Assembly (NCBI GenBank): GCA_022764085.1
Contig: JALERP010000139.1
Location: 1-39,330 of the forward strand
From: Prevotella sp.
Lineage (GTDB): Bacteria; Bacteroidota; Bacteroidia; Bacteroidales; Bacteroidaceae
Direction: 5' to 3'
DNA length: 39,330 nucleotides
This document shows, piece after piece, positions 9,199 through 18,124 of this stretch. The first letter of the stretch is position 1; each line of letters begins with the position of its first letter. Made by a program: the position numbers and the translations under genes. The notes beneath the pieces were generated by a model, which made no database searches, was not told where the DNA came from, and saw only the letters and a list, made by a program, of their open reading frames with translations.

Positions 9199-10893
9199 TT
9201 ATTCCTCTTCATGCGGTTTGAAGACGATACTGTCGATGCGGAGTATTCGGTTGAACTTACCGTTCTTCACATCATTGTTACTTACACGTGTGTCGAGAAT
9301 GAGCTTCACCTGCGGAGCGATGTTGCCACCTACTGAACAATAAGGTATCTGGACATTCTCTGCCACCTTGAAGCAATCCACCTCGTCGGCGGTGGTGATC
9401 AGTTCCTTCTGAAGCAGTGTCCACTGACTCTCCTTCGACGGTTGTTTGCCGTTAACGTCGTTGTATGCCATTCTCACGCGGAACTTGGTGGGCAGACGCG
9501 AGGCGTCTGTTGCCAAGGTGTCGCCGGCAAGTGCCGGGGCTGTGGTTATATAAATGTCATAACCGATATTTGAGAGCACTGATGGAACGTTGAACACTGC
9601 CTTGATGTTACTTGCGGCACCACGAGCAGGGGTAATCTCCGCATAGCTGTTGCTCGACAACTTGCCATAATAGGGATTGTTCTGAGCCACCCTGACTATG
9701 GTGAGAGGAGTGTTGGTGGTCAACTGGTCAACGGAGTCGAGACGCTCGTTGTCCTCACCTTCACAGATGATTGACTGCAGGAAGGTCTGCTTCTTGTCAA
9801 TCTTCCATTTGTTGGTCTTCATCACCTTACCGTTGCTGCACTGGTAGTCCTGGGTCTCGGTGAACACGCCACCTGCATCGTACGGTCTGTCATACTGATA
9901 GTACTTGGCATCAGCAGTACCATATATATACTTACGCCATTCGTATATAACAGAACTTGTTGACATGGCAGAGTCCCTAACTGTTCTGTCGGGGTTCTGC
10001 GTGCGGCTGAAAATCGTTCCACGAAGCAAGGCAAGACGTGCGTTCACATACTGCATGGAGTCGCGCTTGGGCACCGAGTTGTCATACTGATAGTACTTCT
10101 CGTATTCGGGCACGAGCCTGTTCCATTCGTCGTTGGTGGGAACAAGCATCCAATATGTACTGTCCTCTGAAGCCAACTTGGCGTCGAGATGAGCGAACAT
10201 CTCATTCTCAAGCACCGACACTGAGTCAAGATAATGGGTCTGTCCGTCCTTGATTTCACCCGGCACACTGAGTGCAGGGTCAAAGACGTACTGGTTGAAT
10301 TCGTACAGGAAGTTGGCGACAGAGTCAAGCTCTGCATCCTTCTTTAGATACTCGAAGACGTTAGGAGAGTAATCCACCTTCTTGTCGAGAGTATAGAGCA
10401 CACCGTTGCCTACGTTGCAGGCGAGGGTCATCGACTGACCGCCGAGGGAGTTGGAGGTCAGGTGCAGATACTTGCCGTTCATCATCACGATAGAGTCGTT
10501 GCTGTTGCCCGATACAGAATAATTGTAAAGGGCGATGTGGTTCTGCACGAACTCCTTGATGGCAGTGTTGTCATTGTTCTTGACACTCTGGCTCTTCTCC
10601 TGACCATACACATTGATTAGCTCCTGAGCCTGTGCTTCTGAGAAGTTGGCATTGGTGGGAGCAAACACGGTGAACATCTGCGAACTTGCCAACGAAGCGT
10701 CATATCCGCACGCCTTGACAACACTGGCGAAATTGGAAAGTTCCGAGTTTGTCGAGATTGACTCCCACAGATTGCCTTTGTATGTGCTGCCTATGTTATA
10801 GTGGTCATCCCATGTGTCAGTGCAGGAGGTGATGCTGAGAGCAATTGCCATTGCTCCCAACACCTTACTATATATATTACAATATTTTGTCAT
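9199..10893 (-). CDS. Fasciclin-domain lipoprotein (564 aa)
   Basis: Lipobox-like 'LSITSCTDTW'; FAS1-like 'LSNFASVVKACGYDASLASSQMFTVFAPTNANFS...VQNHIALYNYS' and second 'YWMLVPTNDEWNRLVP'. Confidence 0.85.
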   Translation of the reverse strand: MTKYCNIYSKVLGAMAIALSITSCTDTWDDHYNIGSTYKGNLWESISTNSELSNFASVVKACGYDASLASSQMFTVFAPTNANFSEAQAQELINVYGQEKSQSVKNNDNTAIKEFVQNHIALYNYSVSGNSNDSIVMMNGKYLHLTSNSLGGQSMTLACNVGNGVLYTLDKKVDYSPNVFEYLKKDAELDSVANFLYEFNQYVFDPALSVPGEIKDGQTHYLDSVSVLENEMFAHLDAKLASEDSTYWMLVPTNDEWNRLVPEYEKYYQYDNSVPKRDSMQYVNARLALLRGTIFSRTQNPDRTVRDSAMSTSSVIYEWRKYIYGTADAKYYQYDRPYDAGGVFTETQDYQCSNGKVMKTNKWKIDKKQTFLQSIICEGEDNERLDSVDQLTTNTPLTIVRVAQNNPYYGKLSSNSYAEITPARGAASNIKAVFNVPSVLSNIGYDIYITTAPALAGDTLATDASRLPTKFRVRMAYNDVNGKQPSKESQWTLLQKELITTADEVDCFKVAENVQIPYCSVGGNIAPQVKLILDTRVSNNDVKNGKFNRILRIDSIVFKPHEEE

Positions 10894-10920
10894 AACACTT
10901 TTTCTTTATTGTCATTGTTT

Positions 10921-12993
10921 TTACAGGTCTGACTCCATTGAGCCTGCGGTGTTAACACCATAAATGCTCTTTGGCACAATCTCAAGATAGTCCATCATGA
11001 ACTCGTTGTTGTTACCCAACTTGCTGGTAGAGGTACAACGGATGCGGATGAAGTGGTCGGTCTTGGGATTGATGTGTACGGTACACAACACCAGTCGGTA
11101 GGTACGCTCATTATCCACAAACTCGTTGATTACAGAGCCGTTGGAGTGATAGCCACCGTATGCACCACGATAGTAACCGAGGTTCTTCAGCATCTTCTGG
11201 TCCTCTGCTTTTTCCTCGTCGGTCATATCAGCCCATTTTTTCGAACCGAACTGGTCACCCATCACCGACTCATGGTTCAGACGCTTACGCATATCCACTG
11301 GAATACCCTGTGGCTTGCCGTCGAAATATACCTGAGCCACACCACGGGTGTCAAGGGCACAGAAACCGAGACGTATCTGATAGTCACCCTCGTAAGGCAC
11401 CGGCGGAAGACGGAACGTGAAGTCATAGTCGCCGAAGAGGTTGAACTCGTCACCTTCGTATGACCAGAAGTTCCAGTGGGGACGGCGATATACGAGTGTA
11501 CCGTTGCCACGCATGGTAACATTGTCGAGATAGCCCTTGGGGAACCAGTAGTTCTTACCGTTCTTGAAGGTCTGGTCTGCCTTTGAGCTTTCGTCGTCCT
11601 TCTTCGGGTCACCGTTCAGGCGTATGTTCATTGTCATCAACTCGGGGAAGATTGTTGCAAAGTCCATACGTATCCTGTCGTTCATTACCTTGTTCTGTGT
11701 GTCAGAGCTGAAAGCCACAATGTCATCCACATAGAAGTATCGGCCGTTAGGAGCATCCTGTATGTACTTGTCCTCTACGGTAGGCAGGATCTTTGCACCG
11801 TCAATCTGGTATTTATCATCCACACGGCGGTTAACATAACGCTGACCTATTTCGGCATTGCCGAGGAATGAGCGTACTGTAGCCTGCTCAATCTTCATCA
11901 TTGTGCGCGGCATAAGTGTCTCATACCAGTCGTTGGGGTTCATCTTGTCGGTCTTGATACCGATGGCGCCATCCACAATACCTGAGTGGATCTCGATAGG
12001 CGTCAACTTGTTCCATCCAATCACGTCGCGGGTAAGGATATGATAAGCCACGAACATGTTGAGGGGATTGTTGCGGTCGGTAATCTTGTCGAAGTCATGA
12101 GCTGCCTGATAGTCGGCGTCATTACCGAATACAGGGTCATAAATCTTGCAAGCAAGGTCATAGATGGCCCTCACTTTGTCGGTTCCTATGCTCACGCCAT
12201 AGTCGCTGAGCTTTGCCTTCATCACGTCGTCTGGCTCAACAAAGACTGTAAATCCGTATTTCTTCTCGTCCGGGGCGACGGCTATTTCGTGCCAGAAGTC
12301 AGAGGTATAAGAATATGTGCCATACTGCGAGGCGTCATAATTCTCGTCCTTCACCTTGATAAGGGTATCACGCAGACCTGTAGCCACGAGACAGTCGTAG
12401 AATATGCTGATGCGGTCGTTGTCCTTGATGACGTCGGCAATGGAGCTGTTGGAATTTTCAAGCACCATGTCGATAGGATGAACAATACCATTCTCTACGG
12501 AGTCGTCCTTGAGTTCGAAGATAATCTTCGACATACGGTTAAGCTCCACCACGGCATTGAGGTTCTCGTCGATGGTGTGCGTAATCTGTATGTAACGCTT
12601 GTTGAGGTTGGCGGTGTTGAGAGTACCGTCGTTCATGTCGAGCGTTGCATACATGTTGTTCACGAGGTGTGTCCTGGCGATAGTGTCGCACTGCTCCTTG
12701 GTCAGGTCTTCCACACTGTTGAGTCCCTTCTTCTGGAGGAATTTTGCCATCACGTCGTTTGAAGGCAGGAAGCAGGTGTAGTGTCCGTATGCAGAGAGTA
12801 GGTCGGTCAGATCCGCCTGGTCCACGATATATGCGAAATCACTGTATTCCGGTCGGTTGTTGAGATAGTCGCTCATCATCTCACCCGTGAACGTATAGAA
12901 GTTCTCGGCACTTGGGTCGTCAGAGCATCCCGTCAACAGCAGACCATTCATTGCGCAAATTGCGCTCAGAAGGATATACTTTATTCTTTTCAT
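10921..12993 (-). CDS. Fasciclin-domain lipoprotein (~690 aa; start re-assigned to internal Met)
   Basis: ORF opens at 13044, but the signal sequence 'MKRIKYILLSAICAMNGLLLTGCSDD' begins at Met18 (12993), which also removes the overlap with the upstream SusD. FAS1-like 'YSDFAYIVDQADLTDLLSAYGHYTCFLPSNDVMAKFL...ARTHLVNNMY'. Confidence 0.83.
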   Translation of the reverse strand: MKRIKYILLSAICAMNGLLLTGCSDDPSAENFYTFTGEMMSDYLNNRPEYSDFAYIVDQADLTDLLSAYGHYTCFLPSNDVMAKFLQKKGLNSVEDLTKEQCDTIARTHLVNNMYATLDMNDGTLNTANLNKRYIQITHTIDENLNAVVELNRMSKIIFELKDDSVENGIVHPIDMVLENSNSSIADVIKDNDRISIFYDCLVATGLRDTLIKVKDENYDASQYGTYSYTSDFWHEIAVAPDEKKYGFTVFVEPDDVMKAKLSDYGVSIGTDKVRAIYDLACKIYDPVFGNDADYQAAHDFDKITDRNNPLNMFVAYHILTRDVIGWNKLTPIEIHSGIVDGAIGIKTDKMNPNDWYETLMPRTMMKIEQATVRSFLGNAEIGQRYVNRRVDDKYQIDGAKILPTVEDKYIQDAPNGRYFYVDDIVAFSSDTQNKVMNDRIRMDFATIFPELMTMNIRLNGDPKKDDESSKADQTFKNGKNYWFPKGYLDNVTMRGNGTLVYRRPHWNFWSYEGDEFNLFGDYDFTFRLPPVPYEGDYQIRLGFCALDTRGVAQVYFDGKPQGIPVDMRKRLNHESVMGDQFGSKKWADMTDEEKAEDQKMLKNLGYYRGAYGGYHSNGSVINEFVDNERTYRLVLCTVHINPKTDHFIRIRCTSTSKLGNNNEFMMDYLEIVPKSIYGVNTAGSMESDL

Positions 12994-13012
12994 ATTATTA
13001 TACTCTATTACG

Positions 13013-14734
13013 TTAGTTCTTCTCATAATTTCCGGATTCACCACTGCCGAATGCAGGGTTCTGCTTCAGGTTCTTGTTAACCTTCAGCTCATCCACATTG
13101 TATGGCCAGAAGATAGCGTCCAACTTCCTGAACTTGTCCTGAATGGCAGATGTGTTGTTAGAATACTTCTGCAGCACCTGGCGGCTGAGGAAGGATGTCT
13201 CGCCGTCTCTCATCGAGCGGCGCACGAGGTCATACCATCTCTTGCCCTCGAACATCAGTTCGCGCTGACGCTCAAGCATCACCAGCGACTCTATCTGCTC
13301 CTTGCTCCTAAACTTGGATGCGTCGAGGGTGTCCTTCATGCTTGTTGTAGGCTGGCAAAGCGAACGCTTGTTCACTGCGTTAACGAGTGAGAAAGCCTGC
13401 TGATAGTACTTTTCGTCCTGCTCGGTGAAGTTTGTCCCGTTGCTCATAAGCTGTGTCAGAGCCTCGGCCTTCATCAGCATGATGTCGCTAAGACGATAGA
13501 TTATCCAGTTGGATTTCACCTTGCCCTCATAATACCATCCGGAGGTGAAGATGGTTGGAGTTGATGACGAGAACGAAATCTGAGTCATGCTATGGGTATA
13601 TTTCGCGATAACGCTACCCATAATGTTCTCGTATGCACGGGCGTCATAGTCATTGGCAAAAATCGAGTAAGCTTTTGTCTCAACGTCATCACCGATAAAT
13701 GACGACACTGAGGCATAACCCATGAGACCTGCGTTCTTGCTGTTACCGTAGCAGAGACTCACGGCACCGTTACTCGGCATATTATCGTCGGGCATGAATG
13801 TCAGCTCGAAGATACTCTCTGTACTGTTGCCCTCACCGAAAACCCGATTGTAGGCATAACCATACATAGAGGATGAGTTGGCATAAGCTGAAGAGATAAG
13901 AGGATAACCGTTGGTGCGTGTAAGGTCACTTGCAGAAGAGTTGCCGTATTCCTCCTCATACTGCTTCTTCTTTGCCTCGATAATCAGGTCGGCATAGCGG
14001 ATGCAGTTGTTGTAGTCCTGCTTCCACAGATACATCTCGCAGAGCATGGCATAGATGGCCTGCTGGGTGATGCGTGCGGTCTGATAGAGTTTCTTCGTGG
14101 CTGAAGAGGCGGGGTACTTTGTCACGGCGTCGCCCTTCACTCTCTCCAGGTCGTTGATAAGACTGTCGAGCACATTGTTGAAGTTAGTGGCCGGCAAGTC
14201 CATCTTCTGGTCGTCGTCGGTGAAAGCCTCTGTAGAATAAGGTACGTCACGGAACGTGCGGATAAGATAGAAATAGCACAGCGAGCGCAGGGCAGTAACC
14301 TCGGCGATGTCAGCCTTCAGTTCACTCTCGCTGAAGTTCGGGTCCTTGGCAGCCACTGAGGGTGCATACTTGATGACGGTGTTGCATCTGTTGATGATAT
14401 TGTAGAACTGGTCCCATGTGGTGTACCAGTTGGAGGCGGTGAGGTTCTCCTTGAGGATATTCTCGAGGTTAACGTCCTTGTCGAGGTTCTGTCCGCGTGA
14501 GATGTTCTCGCTTCTGAACTCGCCCCATATCATCATTCTCATAAGGATATTGTCCGACTGCATACCAGAGTAGCATCCGGCAATAATACCATCCACGTCG
14601 GCCTTCTCATTCCAGAATTTCTCGAGGATGATTTCATTCTGCGGTTCTACCACGAGGAAGTCGCTGCACGATGACATGCCTGTGATGGCAGCCAGACCGC
14701 CGGCGATAGAATATAATATGTTTCTGAATTTCAT
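13013..14734 (-). CDS. SusD/RagB family lipoprotein (pair A)
   Basis: 573 aa. 'ITGMSSCSDFLVVEPQNE'; 'VTALRSLCYFYLIRTFRDVPYSTEAF'; 'LERQRELMFEGKRWYDLVRRS'. Confidence 0.96.
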   Translation of the reverse strand: MKFRNILYSIAGGLAAITGMSSCSDFLVVEPQNEIILEKFWNEKADVDGIIAGCYSGMQSDNILMRMMIWGEFRSENISRGQNLDKDVNLENILKENLTASNWYTTWDQFYNIINRCNTVIKYAPSVAAKDPNFSESELKADIAEVTALRSLCYFYLIRTFRDVPYSTEAFTDDDQKMDLPATNFNNVLDSLINDLERVKGDAVTKYPASSATKKLYQTARITQQAIYAMLCEMYLWKQDYNNCIRYADLIIEAKKKQYEEEYGNSSASDLTRTNGYPLISSAYANSSSMYGYAYNRVFGEGNSTESIFELTFMPDDNMPSNGAVSLCYGNSKNAGLMGYASVSSFIGDDVETKAYSIFANDYDARAYENIMGSVIAKYTHSMTQISFSSSTPTIFTSGWYYEGKVKSNWIIYRLSDIMLMKAEALTQLMSNGTNFTEQDEKYYQQAFSLVNAVNKRSLCQPTTSMKDTLDASKFRSKEQIESLVMLERQRELMFEGKRWYDLVRRSMRDGETSFLSRQVLQKYSNNTSAIQDKFRKLDAIFWPYNVDELKVNKNLKQNPAFGSGESGNYEKN

Positions 14735-14746
14735 AAACGTCGTTAC

Positions 14747-17700
14747 TTAAAAATCTACTGTGATACCTAATGTATATGAACGCGAGCGAGGTGTCTGTGC
14801 CCAGTCGATTGCCGGGTCATAGCCACTGGCTGTGATGTCGGGGTCAACACCCGAGTACTTCGTGATGATGAACGGGTTGTTGGCACTTGCATATATGGCG
14901 ATGCGGTTAAGGCCTATTGGCTTCAGCATCTTCTTGCCCAACGTATATGAGAGCTGGATATAGCTCATACGCAGATATGAACCTGTCTCCACGAAGCGGT
15001 CGCTGACGAGGGTGTTGTAATTCGATGTGTTTCCGAACATTGCACGCGGGATTGTTGTCACGTCGCCTTCCTTGCGCCAGCGGTAGTTTACGGCCTGGCT
15101 CTGGTTGTCGTTGCCTCTCATTGACTCGGCGTTCAGGCGGGCCATGTTAAGAATCTTGTTACCCACACGGTAGGTGAACTGTGTGGAGAGTCGCCAGTCC
15201 TTGTAGATGAAGTTGAATCCGAAACCACCGGTGAGCTTAGGCAGTGAACTTCCGAGATATACGATATCGAGTGCGTCGATGTTACCGTCGTGGTTTACAT
15301 CCTCATAGATGGCGTCGCCACCGGTGAAAGGATAGTTCTTGCCTGTACCCTCGTTGTTGTAGTTGTAGCGCATTCTCAGTGGATTGCCCTCGGCATCGAG
15401 AATCAGCTTGCCCTCGGCATTGAATGCCACAGGGGCAGTCTTGCCGGCTGCTATGAATGCTGCGCGCTCCTCGTCGCTGAGGTCCTTGAAGGTCTCATAG
15501 TTATACTGATATACGCCCTTGCTGCGGAATCCGTAGATAGCTCCGAGCGGGTTGTTCAACTGCACGCGGCGTAACCACTCTCCATTGCCGTAGGCGTAGG
15601 TTGAGTTGAGAGAGTTGATGACATACTCGTCCATTTCAAGTATCTCGTTGCGGTTGTTACCGAAGTTGGCGTTCACGTCAATGGTCACCTTGCCCACCTT
15701 GATGAGGTTGCGGGTGTTGAGGTGGAACTCCCATCCGATGTTTCTCATCTTACCGTTGTTGTGGTAAGGTACGGTCATATAACCTGAGTTGCTCGGTATG
15801 CGGTAGTTGCTGAGCAACATGTCTGATGTCGTAGAATGATAACCCTCCAAGGTAAATGTCAGTTTGTCGTCCCACAGACCGATGTCGATACCGAGGTTAT
15901 AGCTTGAGTTAATCTGCCAGCGCAGGTCGGTCAGACGGATATTCACAGGATACATGGTTGCCATGTCGAGGTATCTGCTGCCCGAGGCATACTTACTGGT
16001 GTAGAGGTAGTCCTGGTTGGGCTGGTTACCCACGCGTCCCCAGCTTGGACGGATGGAGAGCATTGAGAGCCACTTCTCACGGAGCGGTGTCATAAACGGC
16101 TCGTCGATGATGTTCCAACGCAGTGAGACTGCGGGGAAGTAACCCCAGCGGTTGCCAGGTCCGAACTTTGTGGTACCGTCGGCACGCATTGAGAAGTCGA
16201 ACATATACTTACCCTTGTAAGCGTAGTGCATAGAATAGGTGAAGTACATCGAACGCCACTGTGAGTACCACGAGGCGAGACCGGTGTTCACACCGCCTGC
16301 GTCAGGACTCTCGATACCGCCGGAAGGCAGCAGTTTGGCACCGTTTGACTGTCCGCTTGAAGTACCTGAGTTCAACTCGAAACGACCCATCATCGACAGT
16401 GAGTGGTCTTCGCTGTTGAAGTGAGGTATGAAGGTAAGGGTCTGCTTGGTGTTGAAAGACACGCTCTTGGAACTGCCCGAAGATGCGGTATTAACACCGT
16501 CATGCCAATCAACAGTGCGCAGCTCTGATGGATAGAATGCGTCGTCATACTGGTTGAACACGCTCATATACACACTTCCGCGCCAGTCGAGGCGTGTGTG
16601 TGAATCATCGACACCAAGAAGACGGTAGTTGATGATAAGCTCCGGAGAGAGGTCGTATGTGCGGCGCTCCTTCTTTGCGAGATATGCACTTGCCACGGGG
16701 TTGACGTATGTCTTCTGGTTCTTGTCGAACACGTCCGAGGCTGTCTGCAGCATCTGATAGAAACGGTCAGTGTCCTGTCCAGTAACAGGGTCTTGCTCAT
16801 AGATGCTCATATTAGGCATCTTCTTCATTGCTATGGCAAGGAGGTCGTCACTGTTGAGCTTGTTCTTGGTATATGTCAGGGCGAAGTTGGTTGACACCTT
16901 GATACGCTCGCTGACATAGTAGTCGAGGGCAACACGTGTGGAGAAACGGCTCAGCTTCTGTTGGATTATCGAACCAGTCTCGTTGTCGAAACCACCACCG
17001 ATACGGAAGGAAGCCTTCTCGCCACCACCGGTGATTGACAGGTAGTGATTCTGTCGAAGACCTGTCTGTGTCACTGCACTGCGCCAGTCGGTGTTGTTGT
17101 TATACTGCTCGTATTCCGAGAAGTTGGGGTCGTAGTTTATTTCCTTGATGCTCTGGCTGCGGCTGTCATCCTGTGTAGGATTGAAATAGCTCTCCTTCAA
17201 CATCATGGTATAGTCATCACCACTAAGAAGGTCGTATCCCTTTGGCTGGTGGGTTGCTGTCATCTTCAGAGAGTAAGACACCTTGGGAGCACCCATGGCA
17301 CCACGCTTTGTAGTAAGCTCAATGACACCGTTACCACCCTGGCTACCATATACTGCAGTTGCGGCGGCATCCTTCAGCACGCGGATGTCGGCGATGTCCT
17401 CAGGGTTGATGTTGAGCAGTTCGGCAAACTTCTCGTCGTTGGCGCCGCCAAGGTCGAAGTTTGACATATCAACACTGCGGATGTTACCATCGACAACAAT
17501 GAGCGGGTCGGCATTTGTCAGTGAAGACAAGGCAGAGGTACCGCGCAGACGGATGGTGGAACCCGAACCGAGGTCACCCGAGTTACCAATAATGTCAAGA
17601 CCGGCGATACGTCCCTGTAGTGCCTCATCCACTGAGGTGATGGGCAGACCGGCAAACTCCTTCATAGAGATCGACTGGGCTGCGTAAGACACCTCACGCT

Positions 17701-18091
17701 CAGGAATACCGAGGTTGTTACCGCCAGTACGCTTCTTGGCCACGACGGTCACTTCCTTGATTTGCGTTGCTGACAACATCTTAATGTTGAACACGGCTTT
17801 GTTGATGGCCAGTATCTGGGTCTTCATACCTACATAACTGAACCTGATCTTGTTCTTGGCATTCTTCACGTTCATGGTGAAGTTACCGTTCAAGTCGGTA
17901 ATAGTAGAGTTTATGATACGTCCGTTGGCATCAATCTCACAGACGGTAGCGCCCATCAATCCTCCCATATCGTCAGAGACATTACCGTGTACTGACGTAA
18001 TCTGGGCATATATTGACGAGCATACCAGCAAGGCAAGCACCGTCAGAATAGTGCGGCACTGTCCCATAGACTTTTGCAATATAGCCTTCAT
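14747..18091 (-). CDS. SusC/RagA TonB-linked outer-membrane protein (pair A)
   Basis: Likely start Met11 of the ORF ('MKAILQKSMGQCRTILTVLALLVCSSIYAQ'). 'VHGNVSDDMGGLMGATV', 'DPLIVVDGNIRS', 'VLKDAAATAVYGSQGGNGVIELTTKRG'. Confidence 0.95.
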   Translation of the reverse strand: MKAILQKSMGQCRTILTVLALLVCSSIYAQITSVHGNVSDDMGGLMGATVCEIDANGRIINSTITDLNGNFTMNVKNAKNKIRFSYVGMKTQILAINKAVFNIKMLSATQIKEVTVVAKKRTGGNNLGIPEREVSYAAQSISMKEFAGLPITSVDEALQGRIAGLDIIGNSGDLGSGSTIRLRGTSALSSLTNADPLIVVDGNIRSVDMSNFDLGGANDEKFAELLNINPEDIADIRVLKDAAATAVYGSQGGNGVIELTTKRGAMGAPKVSYSLKMTATHQPKGYDLLSGDDYTMMLKESYFNPTQDDSRSQSIKEINYDPNFSEYEQYNNNTDWRSAVTQTGLRQNHYLSITGGGEKASFRIGGGFDNETGSIIQQKLSRFSTRVALDYYVSERIKVSTNFALTYTKNKLNSDDLLAIAMKKMPNMSIYEQDPVTGQDTDRFYQMLQTASDVFDKNQKTYVNPVASAYLAKKERRTYDLSPELIINYRLLGVDDSHTRLDWRGSVYMSVFNQYDDAFYPSELRTVDWHDGVNTASSGSSKSVSFNTKQTLTFIPHFNSEDHSLSMMGRFELNSGTSSGQSNGAKLLPSGGIESPDAGGVNTGLASWYSQWRSMYFTYSMHYAYKGKYMFDFSMRADGTTKFGPGNRWGYFPAVSLRWNIIDEPFMTPLREKWLSMLSIRPSWGRVGNQPNQDYLYTSKYASGSRYLDMATMYPVNIRLTDLRWQINSSYNLGIDIGLWDDKLTFTLEGYHSTTSDMLLSNYRIPSNSGYMTVPYHNNGKMRNIGWEFHLNTRNLIKVGKVTIDVNANFGNNRNEILEMDEYVINSLNSTYAYGNGEWLRRVQLNNPLGAIYGFRSKGVYQYNYETFKDLSDEERAAFIAAGKTAPVAFNAEGKLILDAEGNPLRMRYNYNNEGTGKNYPFTGGDAIYEDVNHDGNIDALDIVYLGSSLPKLTGGFGFNFIYKDWRLSTQFTYRVGNKILNMARLNAESMRGNDNQSQAVNYRWRKEGDVTTIPRAMFGNTSNYNTLVSDRFVETGSYLRMSYIQLSYTLGKKMLKPIGLNRIAIYASANNPFIITKYSGVDPDITASGYDPAIDWAQTPRSRSYTLGITVDF

Positions 18092-18124
18092 CTGTTGTTT
18101 TGTTTTAATGTAATACTCCATAAC

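Noticed and set aside
11986-12762. 258-aa plus-strand ORF
   Set aside because: Antisense shadow of the fasciclin lipoprotein gene; typical of antisense frames in this codon-biased DNA.
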